DNA of 64,000 bases, taken from assembly GCF_905147365.1 (NCBI RefSeq), contig NC_056413.1:4728501-4792500 (forward strand), read 5' to 3'. This DNA is from Aricia agestis (taxonomy: Eukaryota; Arthropoda; Insecta; Lepidoptera; Lycaenidae). The stretch's first letter is position 1, and every line of letters starts with the position of its first letter. Below are positions 11,455-23,304 of this stretch, in pieces. The notes under the pieces are model-generated. The model saw only the letters and a program-made list of their open reading frames with translations. It did not search any database and was not told the origin of the DNA. The position numbers were made by a program, and so were the translations under genes.

Positions 11455-12175
11455 AGGGTTTCGTAGTCAACAAGGACCCCTTATAGTTTCGGTCTGTCCG
11501 TCCATCCATCTGTCCGTTCGTCCGACTGTCTGACCGCGGTTTTGCTGAGAGACTATAGGACCTACAAAGCTATAATTTGGCATGAATGAACATATTTATA
11601 ATGCCGACAAAATGGTTCATGAAATCTCAAAAAAAAATTTTTTTTATGGTACAGTCTACCTTTCCTACACATCAAGCGGGGATGATTTTTTTTCGCGTCT
11701 ACTCCATCTTGTGGGGTGTCGTTGGATTGTTTTTTTTTTAAATTATGAGTATTTGTAGATCATTTTCCAATTTAGGGATCCGTTTGTGAAATATTAAGTT
11801 TTAAAGTGGAAAAAATCGTTAAGTGTCGTCTTCTACCAGCTAAACTGAAATGTGAAAAAACTCACGGGTGTTGGAAATATGCTGAATTTAAAAAGAAAAC
11901 TAAGTATCACGGCTAAGAAGACTTCATAAGTTTTTAAGTTAGAGTCGATCAACTAAAAAAATGTATTTTTTAGTTGAATTGATTTTTAGTTTTATTTGGC
12001 GAAGTATAAAGGAACTTTTCGTTCAAATTCCTTTGAGCGTAACTGAGATGATGTTGTTAGTAGTGTAAAACACGTTATAAATGTAAATTCATTGACCATA
12101 CAAGAATTATCAAAAATTAGCGGTACTACGGAACTCTATGTTGAGTGTGGCCCGACACGCACTTAGCCGGTTTTT
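11455..12175 (-). repeat. GTGCGAGTC-type interspersed repeat, longer copy
   Basis: Left end TTAGGGTTTCGTAGTCAACA and right end CACGCACTTAGCCGGTTTTT are the reversed ends of the family at 10378, with TCTGTCCGTCC microsatellite-like text near the left end. Confidence 0.55.
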
Positions 12176-12222
12176 ATTTATTAATTTTACGGACCACTAA
12201 TAAATAATGATTGCTAATTAAA

Positions 12223-12415
12223 CGCTGTTAAGCATTTGTGTATCATCCACAAAAAATACTTATTGAGTTATAAATGCACTGAATGCAGTCTTGTTCTTAA
12301 ATCATTCATTAAATCATTAATCTTAAATCATTCATGAATACAAACACTGCATTCATAACTTAACACGGAATTTCTTTGCGGGTTAATACACATAACACAA
12401 TTATGCTTAACAGCG
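12223..12415. mobile_element. TIR MITE (GCTGTTAAGC family), copy 1
   Basis: GCTGTTAAGCATTTGTGTAT on the left is mirrored by AATTATGCTTAACAGC on the right, with internal TGAATGCAGTC/GACTGCATTC-like pairing. Copy 2 is at 48354-48501. Confidence 0.65.
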
Positions 12416-12889
12416 ACCAATTATTATTTACACATCTATCAGTAAGTTTTTTTAACGTTTTTTTACATTATTCAGTCCTTTCTCATCGATTAAAAAAATC
12501 TTTTAATCGAAAACCTTTGCACCAATATTATTAGTCTCAGAAAGTTGTACGATAAAAGGTAATCGTCAACAAAGGAAAAGTTCGAGTGAGTCAGGCCGTC
12601 TGCCGCCGTCCAACAGACTTATGGCATTTAACGCAACTTGTTCACTGAATTATTCTACGTGCATTGCACGAATGTGTGTTTTTCGTTTACTTAAGTGCAC
12701 AAAACTCATAATAAATAATTAACTGCCAATTAAATTTTTGGTCTGCTCACATCACAAACTTTTAAAACATAGCACTAGTGCCCGACAATAAACTCAATCT
12801 CTCAAAAGTTCGAAAAATGTATTTATTAGTTTGTAAGAACATCTTCTTAACTTAAATATTGTAAAGACTATATTATTATAGTGGTCCCT

Positions 12890-13312
12890 TTTTATTTTTA
12901 GCCGACTTCAAAAAAGGATTATCAATTCGACCTATGTATGTAATATTTCCAGAAGCTTTCGTATAATATGTTAGTCTATATCAGCTTCTTCTTAAGTACC
13001 AAATTTCAAGTGTATGTATGTTTGTATATTGTAGGTACGTATGAAAAAGATTGGGAACCCCTGGGTTAAAGTAAATATTTTTTTCAGATCCGTATCCTTT
13101 TCATGGCCTTCTTAGATATCGATAGACAATATTTGGTTACACGTAGTCCCTTAAAATGTTCACAAAATACTTAATTGTATTAGTACTTTAATAATTAATA
13201 ATAAAATCTATCAGACTCCCATGTAAAAACACATTTTTTGGGCTACGAGTATTATTGCTTTATAACGGAACGGAACTCTTCATGCGCGAGTCAATCTCGC
13301 ACTTAGCCGTAT
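12890..13312 (-). repeat. Diverged GTGCGAGTC-type repeat
   Basis: Ends TCGCACTTAGCCGTATTTTT preceded by CGGAACGGAACTC. The left part has the GCCGACTTCAAAAAAGGA text common in lepidopteran repeats. Borders are uncertain. Confidence 0.45.
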
Positions 13313-13826
13313 TTTTTTTTATTATTGAGTATTAAAACTAACTATTGCATTTCGGCCGACAGTGTTCGAAAAGTATTTAGAAACACATTAAAACGTAGTT
13401 ACACCTTGTTAGCTTCTGGCTGTGTAAACGTGCTAAAAACGATGTCATAAGAACCCACGCCCGATGAAAGCTGTACAAACGTTATCTAGCGATACACTAT
13501 CGTAATAGTTTGTTGACTACAATCTCTGCCATGAGATCGATATGTGCTTTTGGATACGGTATGTGTATAAATGAGTTAAAATTAAGCTACATTAGATTTA
13601 AAAGAAGTTACAAAACGTACCTACCAAAAATATGTACTATCAAAGAAGTACGTACGTTCGTATGAAGAACGTAGTTTGGTCGAGTTATGTCAAACCCAGC
13701 CGACAGATCAAAACCATTGACATAATCCGACCACATGACGTTGGCCCTTCAACTGCATATGAATTCCTTGATGGTACATATTAAGCAAAGTTGTTAGTAT
13801 TAACAGCTTTGCATATGTACTGTTAA

Positions 13827-14134
13827 GATGCGCTTACACAACAATGGACCGATCTGGATCAATCAGTGGAGCAATATGGAGCAATTTCAATAAATTTCGG
13901 CAATTATTTCGGCGATATTGTTTCTAATTGCTCTAGATATTTCATATCACTCAATGTCGCAGATACCAATTGGCGTATATCCGATGGGCTTGGAAATTTC
14001 AGACAATTGTATTGCGCAATATTGCTGCTTGTTGCTGCTTGTTGCCGCAAATTGATTGATGTAGTAGTGACGTCATATTTAATGCGAATTCACTGGAATT
14101 GAGCAATTTTAGTTGCCCGTATAAGCGTACCTTT
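13827..14134. mobile_element. Possible short TIR element
   Basis: AAGATGCGCTTACACAACAA at the left and TTGCCCGTATAAGCGTACCT at the right pair imperfectly over about 20 bases. The interior is rich in GCAAT/ATTGC. Weak call. Confidence 0.35.
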
Positions 14135-14611
14135 AGAATCTTTTCGTAGCAATAAAATAATTAAAACAATAAAACTAGCGCTTTTTAGTAGCTAACATCA
14201 AAATATTAGCCAATTAACAACGGCGTTGAACAGATAAACTACTGTCAAAATGTGTGATCTTGATTTAAAATATATTTTATAACATAAAAGTTAGAATAGA
14301 ATACTAGGCTTAAACTTACCATGAAGCTAAATTAAAAGCGGACATTAAGAATTTAATCTGGCTCCTGGCAGTGCTGGACCGTATAACCTACCGTCTATAA
14401 AACCCTAATCCTTTTTCCACTTTGATTAAATAGATAATTGAGTCCCTTTCACCTCTGCTTTTATCTGGATTACTGAAATGTATTGGATCTTATTCAATCC
14501 ACTAAAAAGGAATGATACGTACGGTATTAAAAACCCTTTTTCATAGAATACTAACTATAATATAATAACTGCTGTGGTATAGGTATTGATACGCTTTAAT
14601 TTATAGTCTAT

Positions 14612-14980
14612 ACTAGCTGTTGCCCGCCACTTCTTCCGCGTCAACATAGTATAATAACAAAGATGGATAGTCCGCTAACAAATATGAAACAAGTAAAATA
14701 TAACCTGCTCCTTTTTGGAAGTCGGTTAAAAAGTAGCCTAAGTTACACCTTACTACATCAGCTATCTACCAAAAAAGTCCCGGCAAAATAGCTCCAGCCG
14801 TTTCAGAGATTAGCCGGAACAAACAGACAGACAGACAGACAGAAAATAAAAAAAAATTGTAAAAAATGTTGTTTTGGCGTATGTAGCGTACTTATATAGA
14901 TTCATATGCATGCAGTAAAAAACGGTTCTTTCAATATTACAAACAGACACTCCAATTTTATTTATATGTATAGATGTATA
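14612..14980 (+). mobile_element. Short CAGA-bearing element, second subfamily
   Basis: Starts ACTAGCTGTTGCCCGCCACT, contains TTTTTGGAAGTCGGTTAAAA, CCCGGCAAAATAGCTCCAGC, a CAGA tract and GAAAATAAAAAAAAATTG, and ends near ACAAACAGACACTCCAATTT. A reversed copy lies at 29815-30166. Confidence 0.7.
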
Positions 14981-15790
14981 GATGTAAGATGTACAGATGT
15001 ATAGATTATACCTACATATTATACAGTCTGATCTACCTACTTTGAGCTGTGTAGTGAAATCAGTATTTAAGAGCGCATATGACCCTAACTTGACTACATA
15101 CTTTAACCTAGATCTCAAAAGCTGTAAGGTCTAGAAAACTGTTTTTTTGACACAAGTAACTTCAGTTCATAAAGATTAAATGCTCAAGACGAAAACACGA
15201 TTACTTAAAAAATGCAAATTTTTACAAAAAACCTTGTTTTAGACACATTTTTGCTTGGATCTTCGCCGTCCTTTTTCACCTGGCATATGAAAGACGGGCG
15301 TGAGTGTGAAGAGAGAAGGACGATGTTTGATTTTTAGAGTCAGGTGAGCTCTTAATTTTTGTTTATATTATAGACCTATGCGAAAAACTACTTATAACAA
15401 TCTGATGTAATTGTTACTGAAAAGCTTCATATTATTGTAAACAGCTTTATTCCCGGAAAAGGACATTTAAAAATCGCTTCATTAACAAAATAAAACACTT
15501 ATTAAATTTTGCGGGCAACGTGTAAATTACAATAATAATTATTATCCGATTTATCACTGACATTACGGAGATTTTAAGATTATCCGCCTGTCCGTCTTTC
15601 GTTCCTTATTATAACATAAGATATAACACGATGTATTTTAATTAAAAGTGTTGACATGTTGGCGTATGACGTCGTAAAGTCCAGTAATAGCGACGTTGTT
15701 TACGACCAAGTTATTTTTTATGAAATTCTATGAACGTAATAGTTATTAAGGAGGTACCTGAAAGTCTGCTTAGAAATATCTTGTCCAAAC
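14981..15790. other. Intergenic stretch
   Basis: Includes a short imperfect GATGTATAGATGTA tandem at 14970-15010. No gene recognised. Confidence 0.4.
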
Positions 15791-15791
15791 A

Positions 15792-15965
15792 TTTATTTAT
15801 TTATTGAATACACATAATATTTACAGGACAACCTAATACAATAGTTTATAGGAACTTAAAAACTTAATTAAAAAAAAGTTCAAACTTAAATCGTAAAAAC
15901 ATTAAAACTATGACAAAAAGGAAAACAAAACGCAATAAGGCTGCCTATTTACTGAATTTCTAACC
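15792..15965 (-). repeat. Possible LINE 3' end, reversed
   Basis: TTTATTTATTTATTGAATAC followed by ACACATAATATTTACAGG is the reversed form of a (TAAA)n-tailed LINE end. No coding part is attached. Confidence 0.4.
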
Positions 15966-16145
15966 TTGCATTATTTTATGTTTATGTACAAAAAAGAATA
16001 TATTAAAAAAAGTAACAAATGAACATGATCAAGATTAATAATAATCAACTAGCAACTTTTTTCGTCGTATTAATAGAGTTGTAATAATCCAACTTAAAAA
16101 TACAAAAACAACTTGAACACAAATTCTTTTGAATATTATTAAAAC

Positions 16146-16201
16146 AGGCAGACAGACAGAGTATCTAAACACTACTGTTTAGATACTCTGTCTGTCTGCC
16201 T
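16146..16201. repeat. Perfect palindrome with 25-bp arms
   Basis: AGGCAGACAGACAGAGTATC plus five more bases is exactly complemented by the sequence ending 16201, around a six-base loop ACTACT. The arm contains the CAGA motif of the GTCY elements. Confidence 0.95.
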
Positions 16202-16453
16202 AGTGTAGTAATAGTACAGTGAAATTAATAGAGATTTTAATACGAAACATAGCCTTTTGAGAAAATATTAGGTATAGAAATAAAAGGTGTAAGTTCTCTT
16301 CATGAAGCTATTACGACAGGAGGTTTTTACTCTTTATAACATGTTCGAAAATAAAAAGCTTATTACTGCATTATAAAATTATGTTATAAGATACTTAAAA
16401 TGGCACTAGCCAGTAGTGCCATTATTGTAAGTGGCGTTAGAGCCTCTGCGGGG

Positions 16454-16610
16454 CTAGCCAAGTGGCAAGCGATTATCGTAAACGCTAACGCTACAAAATG
16501 TGTGTGATTTGACATTAGTACTCGTATTCGCTAGCGAAGCGATGACTTATGTCAAATCGCATACATTTTGTAGGGTTAGCGTTTACGATAATCGCTTGCC
16601 ACTTGTCTAG
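16454..16610. mobile_element. Foldback MITE with ~62-bp arms
   Basis: The left arm from CTAGCCAAGTGGCAAGCGAT through AACGCTAACGCTACAAAATG to GATTTGACAT is mirrored at 16549-16610 with few mismatches. The spacer of about 33 bases contains TTCGCTAGCGAA. Confidence 0.85.
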
Positions 16611-16758
16611 GCCCTCTGGTATTATAATATTTTGCATAATCCTGTTTACAAAAACAAGATGATAAGTGCGATAGCACAGGTGGTATTCTGCGACGGCATT
16701 AACTGGAACTGACGGACAGACAGAAAGTCTTATGCAATTTATAAATTCGAAAATAAAC

Positions 16759-17263
16759 ACTAATATTATAAATGCGAAAGTGTGTCTGTCTGTTACCTCT
16801 TCACGCCTAAATCACTGAATCGATTTTGCTGAAAGGTACGTAGATGCTTTGAGTCCCGAGAAAGGATACTTTGTATACCGAAAAATGTACGGTACCCGTG
16901 TGATAAACGAATTTTGGCAGAATGTTGTTCTTCTACTGTAGGATAGGGTAACATACCCGATTTAACACGGTTTGTTTGTTAGTAATTAGTAATAAATATA
17001 TGTACTAGACGACGCCCGTAACTCCGTTACGTTTTGAGCGAATTAAAATAATATATTCGATTAAAAAGCTAGACGTGTGATTGAATGGCGTTGTTCAGTC
17101 AAAGTTCTAGCTGTTTGATTGAACGGCTATTTAAACCAGTTGGCTGCGACATATCCACACCAAATTTCAGCAAAATCGCTTGAGCGTTTTGGGCGTGAAG
17201 AGGTGACAGGTCACAGATGAAATAACGTACAGACAGAGAAACTTTCGCATTTATAATATTAGT
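16759..17263. mobile_element. Head-to-head pair of GTCY-type elements
   Basis: A reversed copy (16759 to about 16985, starting ACTAATATTATAAATGCGAA) is followed by a forward copy (17003-17263, starting TACTAGACGACGCCCGTAAC). Together they form one unit with inverted ends AATATTATAAATGCGAAAG. Confidence 0.7.
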
Positions 17264-18160
17264 ATGGATTAATTGAGGTCTTCAATGATAAGTAGAGGTC
17301 GAGAATGTGTTGAGGGTGCCGCGGTCGTTGATGTCTATCGGCCTCTCGCTAGACATACTTTAGCACCCCAACGCATAAAAAACCTCTGGCCTGGTGCCAC
17401 TGAATAAAAAAATAATCTCATAGCTACCCTCATAATGACACATTATCATGAAGATGAACATTATCATCAAGATTAAAGATGCACATTTTAGATGCTAGGC
17501 CTGTTTCCCCACTTACAGATGTACCGGCTAGGTTATCCGCAACTTATCTGACAGATACTCCATACCTGTCCGATCCGCGCGAGATTAAGGCATTTCTATA
17601 TTTTTGGTGTCTCACATCATTGTAGTAGTTAATTTTATAATATTATAGTCGAACTATATACTTATATTTAGGATGATTTATAAATATATGAGTATATCAT
17701 TCTATTGACAACATTTTTTTATATAATTGCTCTGCAACAATCAGTATAGATCAAAACAGTGAAATACGCTGGCGCCTGGAAGGTTTCTAAAGATAAAAGA
17801 GATTTTGCGAGCTTATAGTCGGTATTATCTTAGGACCTACTTTCTTCGGTGCTGCAAAAAAAATTTGACCATCAAAATGAATAATAGATTTTTTAAATCC
17901 CGATATCAACCATAGTGATATTTATGAGATTTTGAGACTGAGCAGTAATTGATGGATTTTTTTAGTTGTATAGAGGCAAATGAAGGTTTTTGATTATTAA
18001 GATTAATTATCATAATGCACTCTTAACAATTCGCATAATTAATTCTTCGTTTTATTCATTTCTTCAACTTAATTTTCATTTATTATTTGAGGTCAGTGGA
18101 GACCCCATGCGACTACTTGTGTGACTTTTTTGATGCGCCTAATTAAGGGTTAAAGATGGC
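17264..18160. other. Intergenic stretch
   Basis: No gene or clear repeat recognised. Confidence 0.4.
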
Positions 18161-18162
18161 TG

Positions 18163-18236
18163 GCGCTTGTTGGAAAGGTCTCGTTCAGCAGGGGTCGATG
18201 ACAGGCTGATGATAATCATGATGATGATAATATAAA
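18163..18236 (+). repeat. Retroelement 3' end with GATGAT tail
   Basis: GGAAAGGTCTCGTTCAGCAG ... GGCTGATGATAATCATGATG matches the common lepidopteran 3' end that finishes in ATG/GAT repeats. Confidence 0.5.
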
Positions 18237-18635
18237 ATTGAAGGAAAAAAGAAAATATACTTACTTCAATGCTTTCACAAAGACTAAGACTACACTTAAA
18301 TCTTAGAATCTGTTGAAACATTTGCTACATAATTCACAGTAAAACAACATAATACTTGGAGCTAAGAGCACAAAGGTTTCTAACATGTTGAAAGCACGTA
18401 TTATTTACACACTCAAAGTTCAATAACTTCAGAGCACTCCGTTCCTACTGTACTTAGTACTTGTACGAGTGTAAAGGTTCATACAAACTCGGGGAGAAGA
18501 TAGTGTCTCGATTTGTACAGTCTACGATACTATTTTTTTAGTAAATGAAGGATACTAATTAATGTCGCACTATAACACACAATAATAGATAACAATCTAA
18601 GCAATAAAAAATACAATCTAAAATATGCAGATATA

Positions 18636-18894
18636 CAGGGTGTAAAACAAACAAGTGATAATACTTTAAGGTGTGTATGTGTTCCTTATAGAGAGTTCAC
18701 TGTGAAAGTAGCAGCGCTGAAAGACCAAAAATTTTTTTCACTTTTGTATGGGCAAGCGCCCGAACGTCACGAGTTTCCCCATACAAAAGTGAAAAAAAAA
18801 ATGGGTCTTTCAGCGCTGCTACTTTCACAGTGAACTCTCTATAAGGAACACATACACACCCTAAAGTATTATCACTTATTTATGTTACACCTTG
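18636..18894. mobile_element. CAGGGTGTAA foldback MITE, copy 1
   Basis: The arms are about 115 bases long (18636-18751 against 18779-18894) with CAGGGTGTAA and AAGTGATAATACTTTA, AGAGAGTTCACTGTGAAAGT and AGCAGCGCTGAAAGAC. TATA flanks both ends, compatible with a TA or TATA target. Only about 27 bases are unpaired. Confidence 0.9.
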
Positions 18895-18947
18895 TATATA
18901 CATAAATTTAAAATACAGGTATATATAGTATACACTTAAATTACTGT

Positions 18948-19029
18948 GATGCTACTTTCACAGTAAACTCTCTACAAGGAACACGTACACACCTTAAAAT
19001 ATTATCACTTAATTTTGGTACACACTGTA
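18948..19029. mobile_element. CAGGGTGTAA MITE, half copy
   Basis: Carries only the right arm (GCTACTTTCACAGTAAACTC to TTTGGTACACACTG). It abuts the TIR element starting at 19030. Confidence 0.75.
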
Positions 19030-19832
19030 TAAGCCCGGCCGCACATCATCCGCTGATCAGAAAAATTCGGACGCCCGCCGGAACGCGCTGTTCATAGATC
19101 ATCAAAGACCTGTTATCATAATATTAATACGTGAACGAAAAACTTTGTAACCCTTTTTACGAAAAATGGGGAAACGTAGGTGTCATAATATTAATACGTG
19201 AACGAAAAACTTTGTAACCCTTTTTACGAAAAATGGGGAAACGTAGGTGCATGAAATTTTGCACAGTTACAGTTTATATGGTGAAGGAGTGCATCGAACT
19301 AATATCATTTTGAAATTATGCTTTTATCATACATTTTTTTAACAAATAAAACATTACACACACTACAACACACACACATGAGAAATGACAGATTTTTGAG
19401 TGACAAGCCTATACATACGAATTATACTCTTTTATTTATGGTTGAAGTCTGTTGACAACAAGTTGACAAATTGAAAATGAATTATAGTTTTTTTTTATTG
19501 AATCTAAGATACTATTAGGCAATGCTTACACGGCCAGTCTGAGATCAGCTAAGTCCCAAGAGTTGAAAAAAAATATGATAAAGTCAATATTTTTTACAAA
19601 ATATAGGTAGTAGTCCTAATGTTGTTGAAACTAAGGTCGAATTTCGACCATTGGGCGATCTCTAGTTATAATTCTTATGTCAATGGTTCATCAAAGACCT
19701 ATAATTTCATACATTTTGTTGTGGACCCCGCATAGGTACTATCAGAATGAGCTGACGTGTCAAAATGTATGAGCGAGGCAGAGCGTCCGAATTTTTCTCA
19801 TCAGAAATTCGGATAATGTACGGCCGGGCTTA
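19030..19832. mobile_element. 803-bp TIR element
   Basis: The left end TAAGCCCGGCCGCACATCAT followed by CGCTGATCAGAAAAATTCGG is mirrored by the right end CCGAATTTTTCTCATCAGAA ... GTACGGCCGGGCTTA. It has no transposase ORF, so it is non-autonomous. It contains an exact 67-bp tandem duplication. Confidence 0.8.
19116..19249 (+). repeat. Exact 67-bp tandem duplication
   Basis: 19116-19182 and 19183-19249 read identically, beginning TCATAATATTAATACGTGAA and ending GGGGAAACGTAGGTG. Confidence 0.95.
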
Positions 19833-20322
19833 AATTGTAAAAAGAAAAACTTCCCCGGGTTAAATAAAATGAATAATTTTGAAGTAAGCCCTATATCTAC
19901 CCTACCCCTATACATTAATTTATATTTATTGTCAAACTCTTTATTAAATTAAAGTTTAAAGAGTGCGGCCGTTAGTCAAATAACATTATATTTTAGTTAC
20001 CGAGAGAAAAGTAAATATATCTAGACTCCAATCGTGCCTTGTAATCGTATTAAGTAATATATCATGACCTAACGTACAGAGCCAAGAATGTCCTTTACTT
20101 ATTCATACGTTTACTTGAGGTAAAGAAAAGAAAACAACACGTTCCCCGCGTTCATAGGAGGCATTTTGAGCGTTTTGATCGTTTTTAATATCAAATAGAA
20201 CACGGGGGTTATAGTATACAACTATACATATTTCTATTGACAGGTGAAATGGTCCATGAGTAAAGATTCGTCAAATTCGAAAATAATTATATTTCTCTTG
20301 ATACAAAACATACAAAATTTAA
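19833..20322. other. Intergenic stretch
   Basis: No gene recognised. Confidence 0.4.
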
Positions 20323-20673
20323 CGCCTCCGTGGGCCAGTAGTTTAGAGCGTGGCTCGTGACTCGTTACTCGGAGGTCGTGGGTTCGATTCCCGCGTTGGA
20401 AACGTGTTATTTCTAAGTTTGGTTAGGACAATGCAGGCTGATCACCTGATTGTCTGACAAGATGATCCATGCGTCGGATGGGCATGTAAAGAGCCAGTCA
20501 TCACTCATCTCTCACCAATCGTGTCGGTCATTCGTCCCACTGGGGTAAGAGAGTGCTCTTGTTTAATGCGCACATACTTGGGCACTATAATAATGATTCC
20601 TACGTAACTGCAGGCCCGGTTTGAACAAACCGGACCACCGTCACCGAAACCAGTGTAGGAGATATTATTATTC
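20323..20673 (+). mobile_element. tRNA-derived SINE
   Basis: The head has an A-box-like TGGGCCAGTA (20331-20340) and a perfect B box GGTTCGATTCC (20381-20391). The body includes GTCGGATGGGCATGTAAAGA and GTCACCGAAACCAGTG, and it ends GAGATATTATTATT. These boxes drive RNA polymerase III transcription in tRNA-derived SINEs. It does not fold as a full tRNA. Confidence 0.8.
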
Positions 20674-21633
20674 AATGAAACACATAATATAATGTCTAAT
20701 TGATACCGTGGTACAAGTATGCAACAAATTTTTATGACGCTCCCGCGTCAAAAAAATTGTTGCGACGAAAGGTTCAGTATCATCGATGACTCGCGTATTT
20801 GTAATGAGACAAGCTCGTATATCACTAGTTGTCAAGGAAAACGGAGAGATACAGACATGTTTATAATATATGTAAATTGTAGTAACTGCTTATAGGTACC
20901 TAACTACCTAGTATAATAATTGTACCATCGAAGAAATTGAGTCATAGGCAGTTGACGGAAGTTGAGTGATCTGTCGACTGGATATGACATAACGCGATCA
21001 AATTACGTAGGTCCGCCAATAAACTTCTCTGATAATACCTATTATTATTCTTCTGATAGTACCTAGTATATTTATATTATCTTCAATTCATTAACTACGA
21101 TATACAGGAAAATATCCGTTGTCTGATCACAGTTACGTCTAAAAGCCAATCAATCGACTCGGACCGATTGCCTGGTCTTATTTGGTTTGCGCATTCTCAT
21201 GCCCTTGTACGAAACCGGTAAAATCGGCCTGCGATCAGTCCTTCCGGATCGGCCTGTTAATCGGGGCCATAATCTGGAGTCTGGACCAACCTTCATAGCA
21301 ACATATTTATTTTGTCGATGATAATGAATATGCGATGCCACGTGGTTGTTAGAATAAGTTTAGCTACTAATGGCAATAATGTATAGTGACAAGCGTAACA
21401 TGCGCTGAATGTTGAATAAGAACATACGTCATGTTGTTATAGCTTACTTAGCATTCACACCGCACTCAACAAAAATGGCTGCGAGTCTTAAAAAAATGTT
21501 ATAAGGTAATTATTGAATTAAACACTGAGCCGTACACACACGTTTCAGGGATACGGACAGATCTTTCACAAACACGTCATAACTAACACGTCTCACAGAA
21601 TTCCATTGATGAAAGGTAAAATAATAACCACAG
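20674..21633. other. Intergenic stretch
   Basis: No gene recognised. Short inverted text around AATTTTTATGACGCTCC and CGTCAAAAAAATTG near 20730. Confidence 0.4.
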
Positions 21634-21850
21634 TAATAATTATAAACATACAATATACACTTTTCATGCACTTATTCTATATTTTGTTATTGTTACAATT
21701 AATAATGTTTTACACGACCGGTTTCGATGTAAACACCTGAGGATGATTTTGTCCAAACCGTTCGTGTTACGTTTTTTAACATTAAAATTGTAACAAAATA
21801 TAATTAATAAATTGGAATAAGTGCATGAAAAGTGTATATTTATTATTGTT
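21634..21850. mobile_element. Inverted-repeat element with GTGCATGAAAAGTGTATATT ends
   Basis: ATACACTTTTCATGCACTTA at the left is mirrored by AAGTGCATGAAAAGTGTATA at the right, and TTGTTACAATTAATAATGTT by AACATTAAAATTGTAACAA. The centre carries CGACCGGTTTCGATG. Confidence 0.7.
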
Positions 21851-22365
21851 AAACATGAATTGCCATTAAGAATTTAAACACATAAGAATTTACAGTAGAT
21901 TCAATAATACTCGTATCAATAATTATCATATTAAAAATAGCATTGCAAATATGTATTTAAAAAGTTGAAAATAAACACATAATAATATATTTATCATGAG
22001 TTAATCAATTGCGTGTGCTTTTTACATATTGTGATTTTCGTGACAATTCGAATGAGTTTTAATTTGTTGTTTGTTTTTACCTAATAAAGTTGTAATAAAG
22101 TAAAACATTACCATTTAGTATGTTACCTAAGCGGCAGTACAAAGCCGACCGTTCAATGCATTATACATTTGTACAAGTAGCTTTACAAGTCTTGTGCATT
22201 TAAATGAACAGATGGTTTAGTATTCAAAACAGAGTAGTTCAAAACATGTTTGCTTAGCAAATATTATGGTATGGCAAATATGGTAGTAAAAAGGTTTTCA
22301 ATTAAACACGTGAAACCTCCTTGAAGTAAGAAAATGATCCTTTAAGAAGGTTTCATTTACGTTCG

Positions 22366-22580
22366 TTCGATGTGTCGGATGGGCATGTAAAACGTCGGTC
22401 CTGCGCCTGATCATTCGCCAGTCGTGTCGGTCTTCCGTCCTAATGGATTATGAAAATAAAGGAATAGAGAGTGCTTTGGGCACTGTACTCGTAAAATGAC
22501 TCCTGCGTAACTGGCTTGGTTTCAATGAAACCGGCCACTGCGGCACTGTCACCGAAACCGGCGTTCGGTATTCTTCAAGG
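22366..22580 (+). mobile_element. tRNA-derived SINE, 5'-truncated
   Basis: Shares TGTCGGATGGGCATGTAAA, CGTGTCGGTCTTCCGTCC, ACTCCTGCGTAACTGG and CTGTCACCGAAACCGG with the full copy at 20323, but lacks the tRNA-like head. Confidence 0.7.
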
Positions 22581-22637
22581 TCTCAAGCCAGCAATATTTT
22601 TGTTGAAAAGTTTTAGCTACTTTTTTTTTTTTTTTTT

Positions 22638-22651
22638 AACCTTCGTTTACA
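22638..22651 (+). repeat. Target-site duplication, left copy
   Basis: AACCTTCGTTTACA directly after a run of 17 T bases, identical to 28357-28370. Confidence 0.85.
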
Positions 22652-23304
22652 ACTTTTTTTTATTTTAACCTTCGGTGTCAACCGAACACATAAAAGATTA
22701 TAATATAAAAATGGCTATAAAAGACAGGAACGATAAAGTCCTAAGCCACATGGCGGGTAGATTCGACACAGAACGATATCTTTTTAACAACCTAGAAACT
22801 CCACCCAGCTTCAGTGACCCCTCTCCACCAAGCCAATGTCACAACATCTAAAGGCAAAGGGTGGAGCAGCATAAAATCTAAGGAAATCGGAAAATGTCGG
22901 ATCTACTGGCCGCCACACCGACTGGGACCTCACCGTTCAAAACATTAATATTATTATGATGCAATTTATAAAACAATAAATATATATTTATTTATTATAT
23001 ATATATAACATATTATACTCTATTCTATTAAATATATATATACACATATATATTAAAAAAAAAAAAAGTGTCCATGGCGTGATGGACCACAATTAATTAA
23101 AATTCATAATATTATTTCAATTATCCTTGGTGCGAAAAATCTAAATAATAAGGTTTTTTTGAATAATGATATTGGCGGGAATTTGGAAAAGCGCGTTTCC
23201 AATTTTTTTTTCAAAATTGAAAAATAATTAAATTATAATAATTTATTGTTAAAAGTTGTGTAAATACAAGTATTTAGACTATTAATAGTGTGTAAATAAT
23301 AAAA
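22652..23304 (+). promoter_or_regulatory. 5' leader of the I-group-like retrotransposon
   Basis: A 653-base AT-rich leader with no long open frame on the plus strand. Non-LTR elements carry their promoter inside the leader, but I see no clear initiator or downstream element. An AACCTTCGGTGTCAACC segment near its start resembles the target-site duplication sequence, and TA-rich and A-run stretches occupy 22975-23065. Confidence 0.5.

Noticed and set aside
13866..14102. 78-residue frame
   Set aside because: No recognisable motif; it lies in a GCAAT-rich stretch between possible terminal inverted repeats.
20331..20402. Possible tRNA gene
   Set aside because: A and B boxes are present but the arms do not pair into a full cloverleaf, and the SINE body follows directly; a truncated relative lies at 22366.
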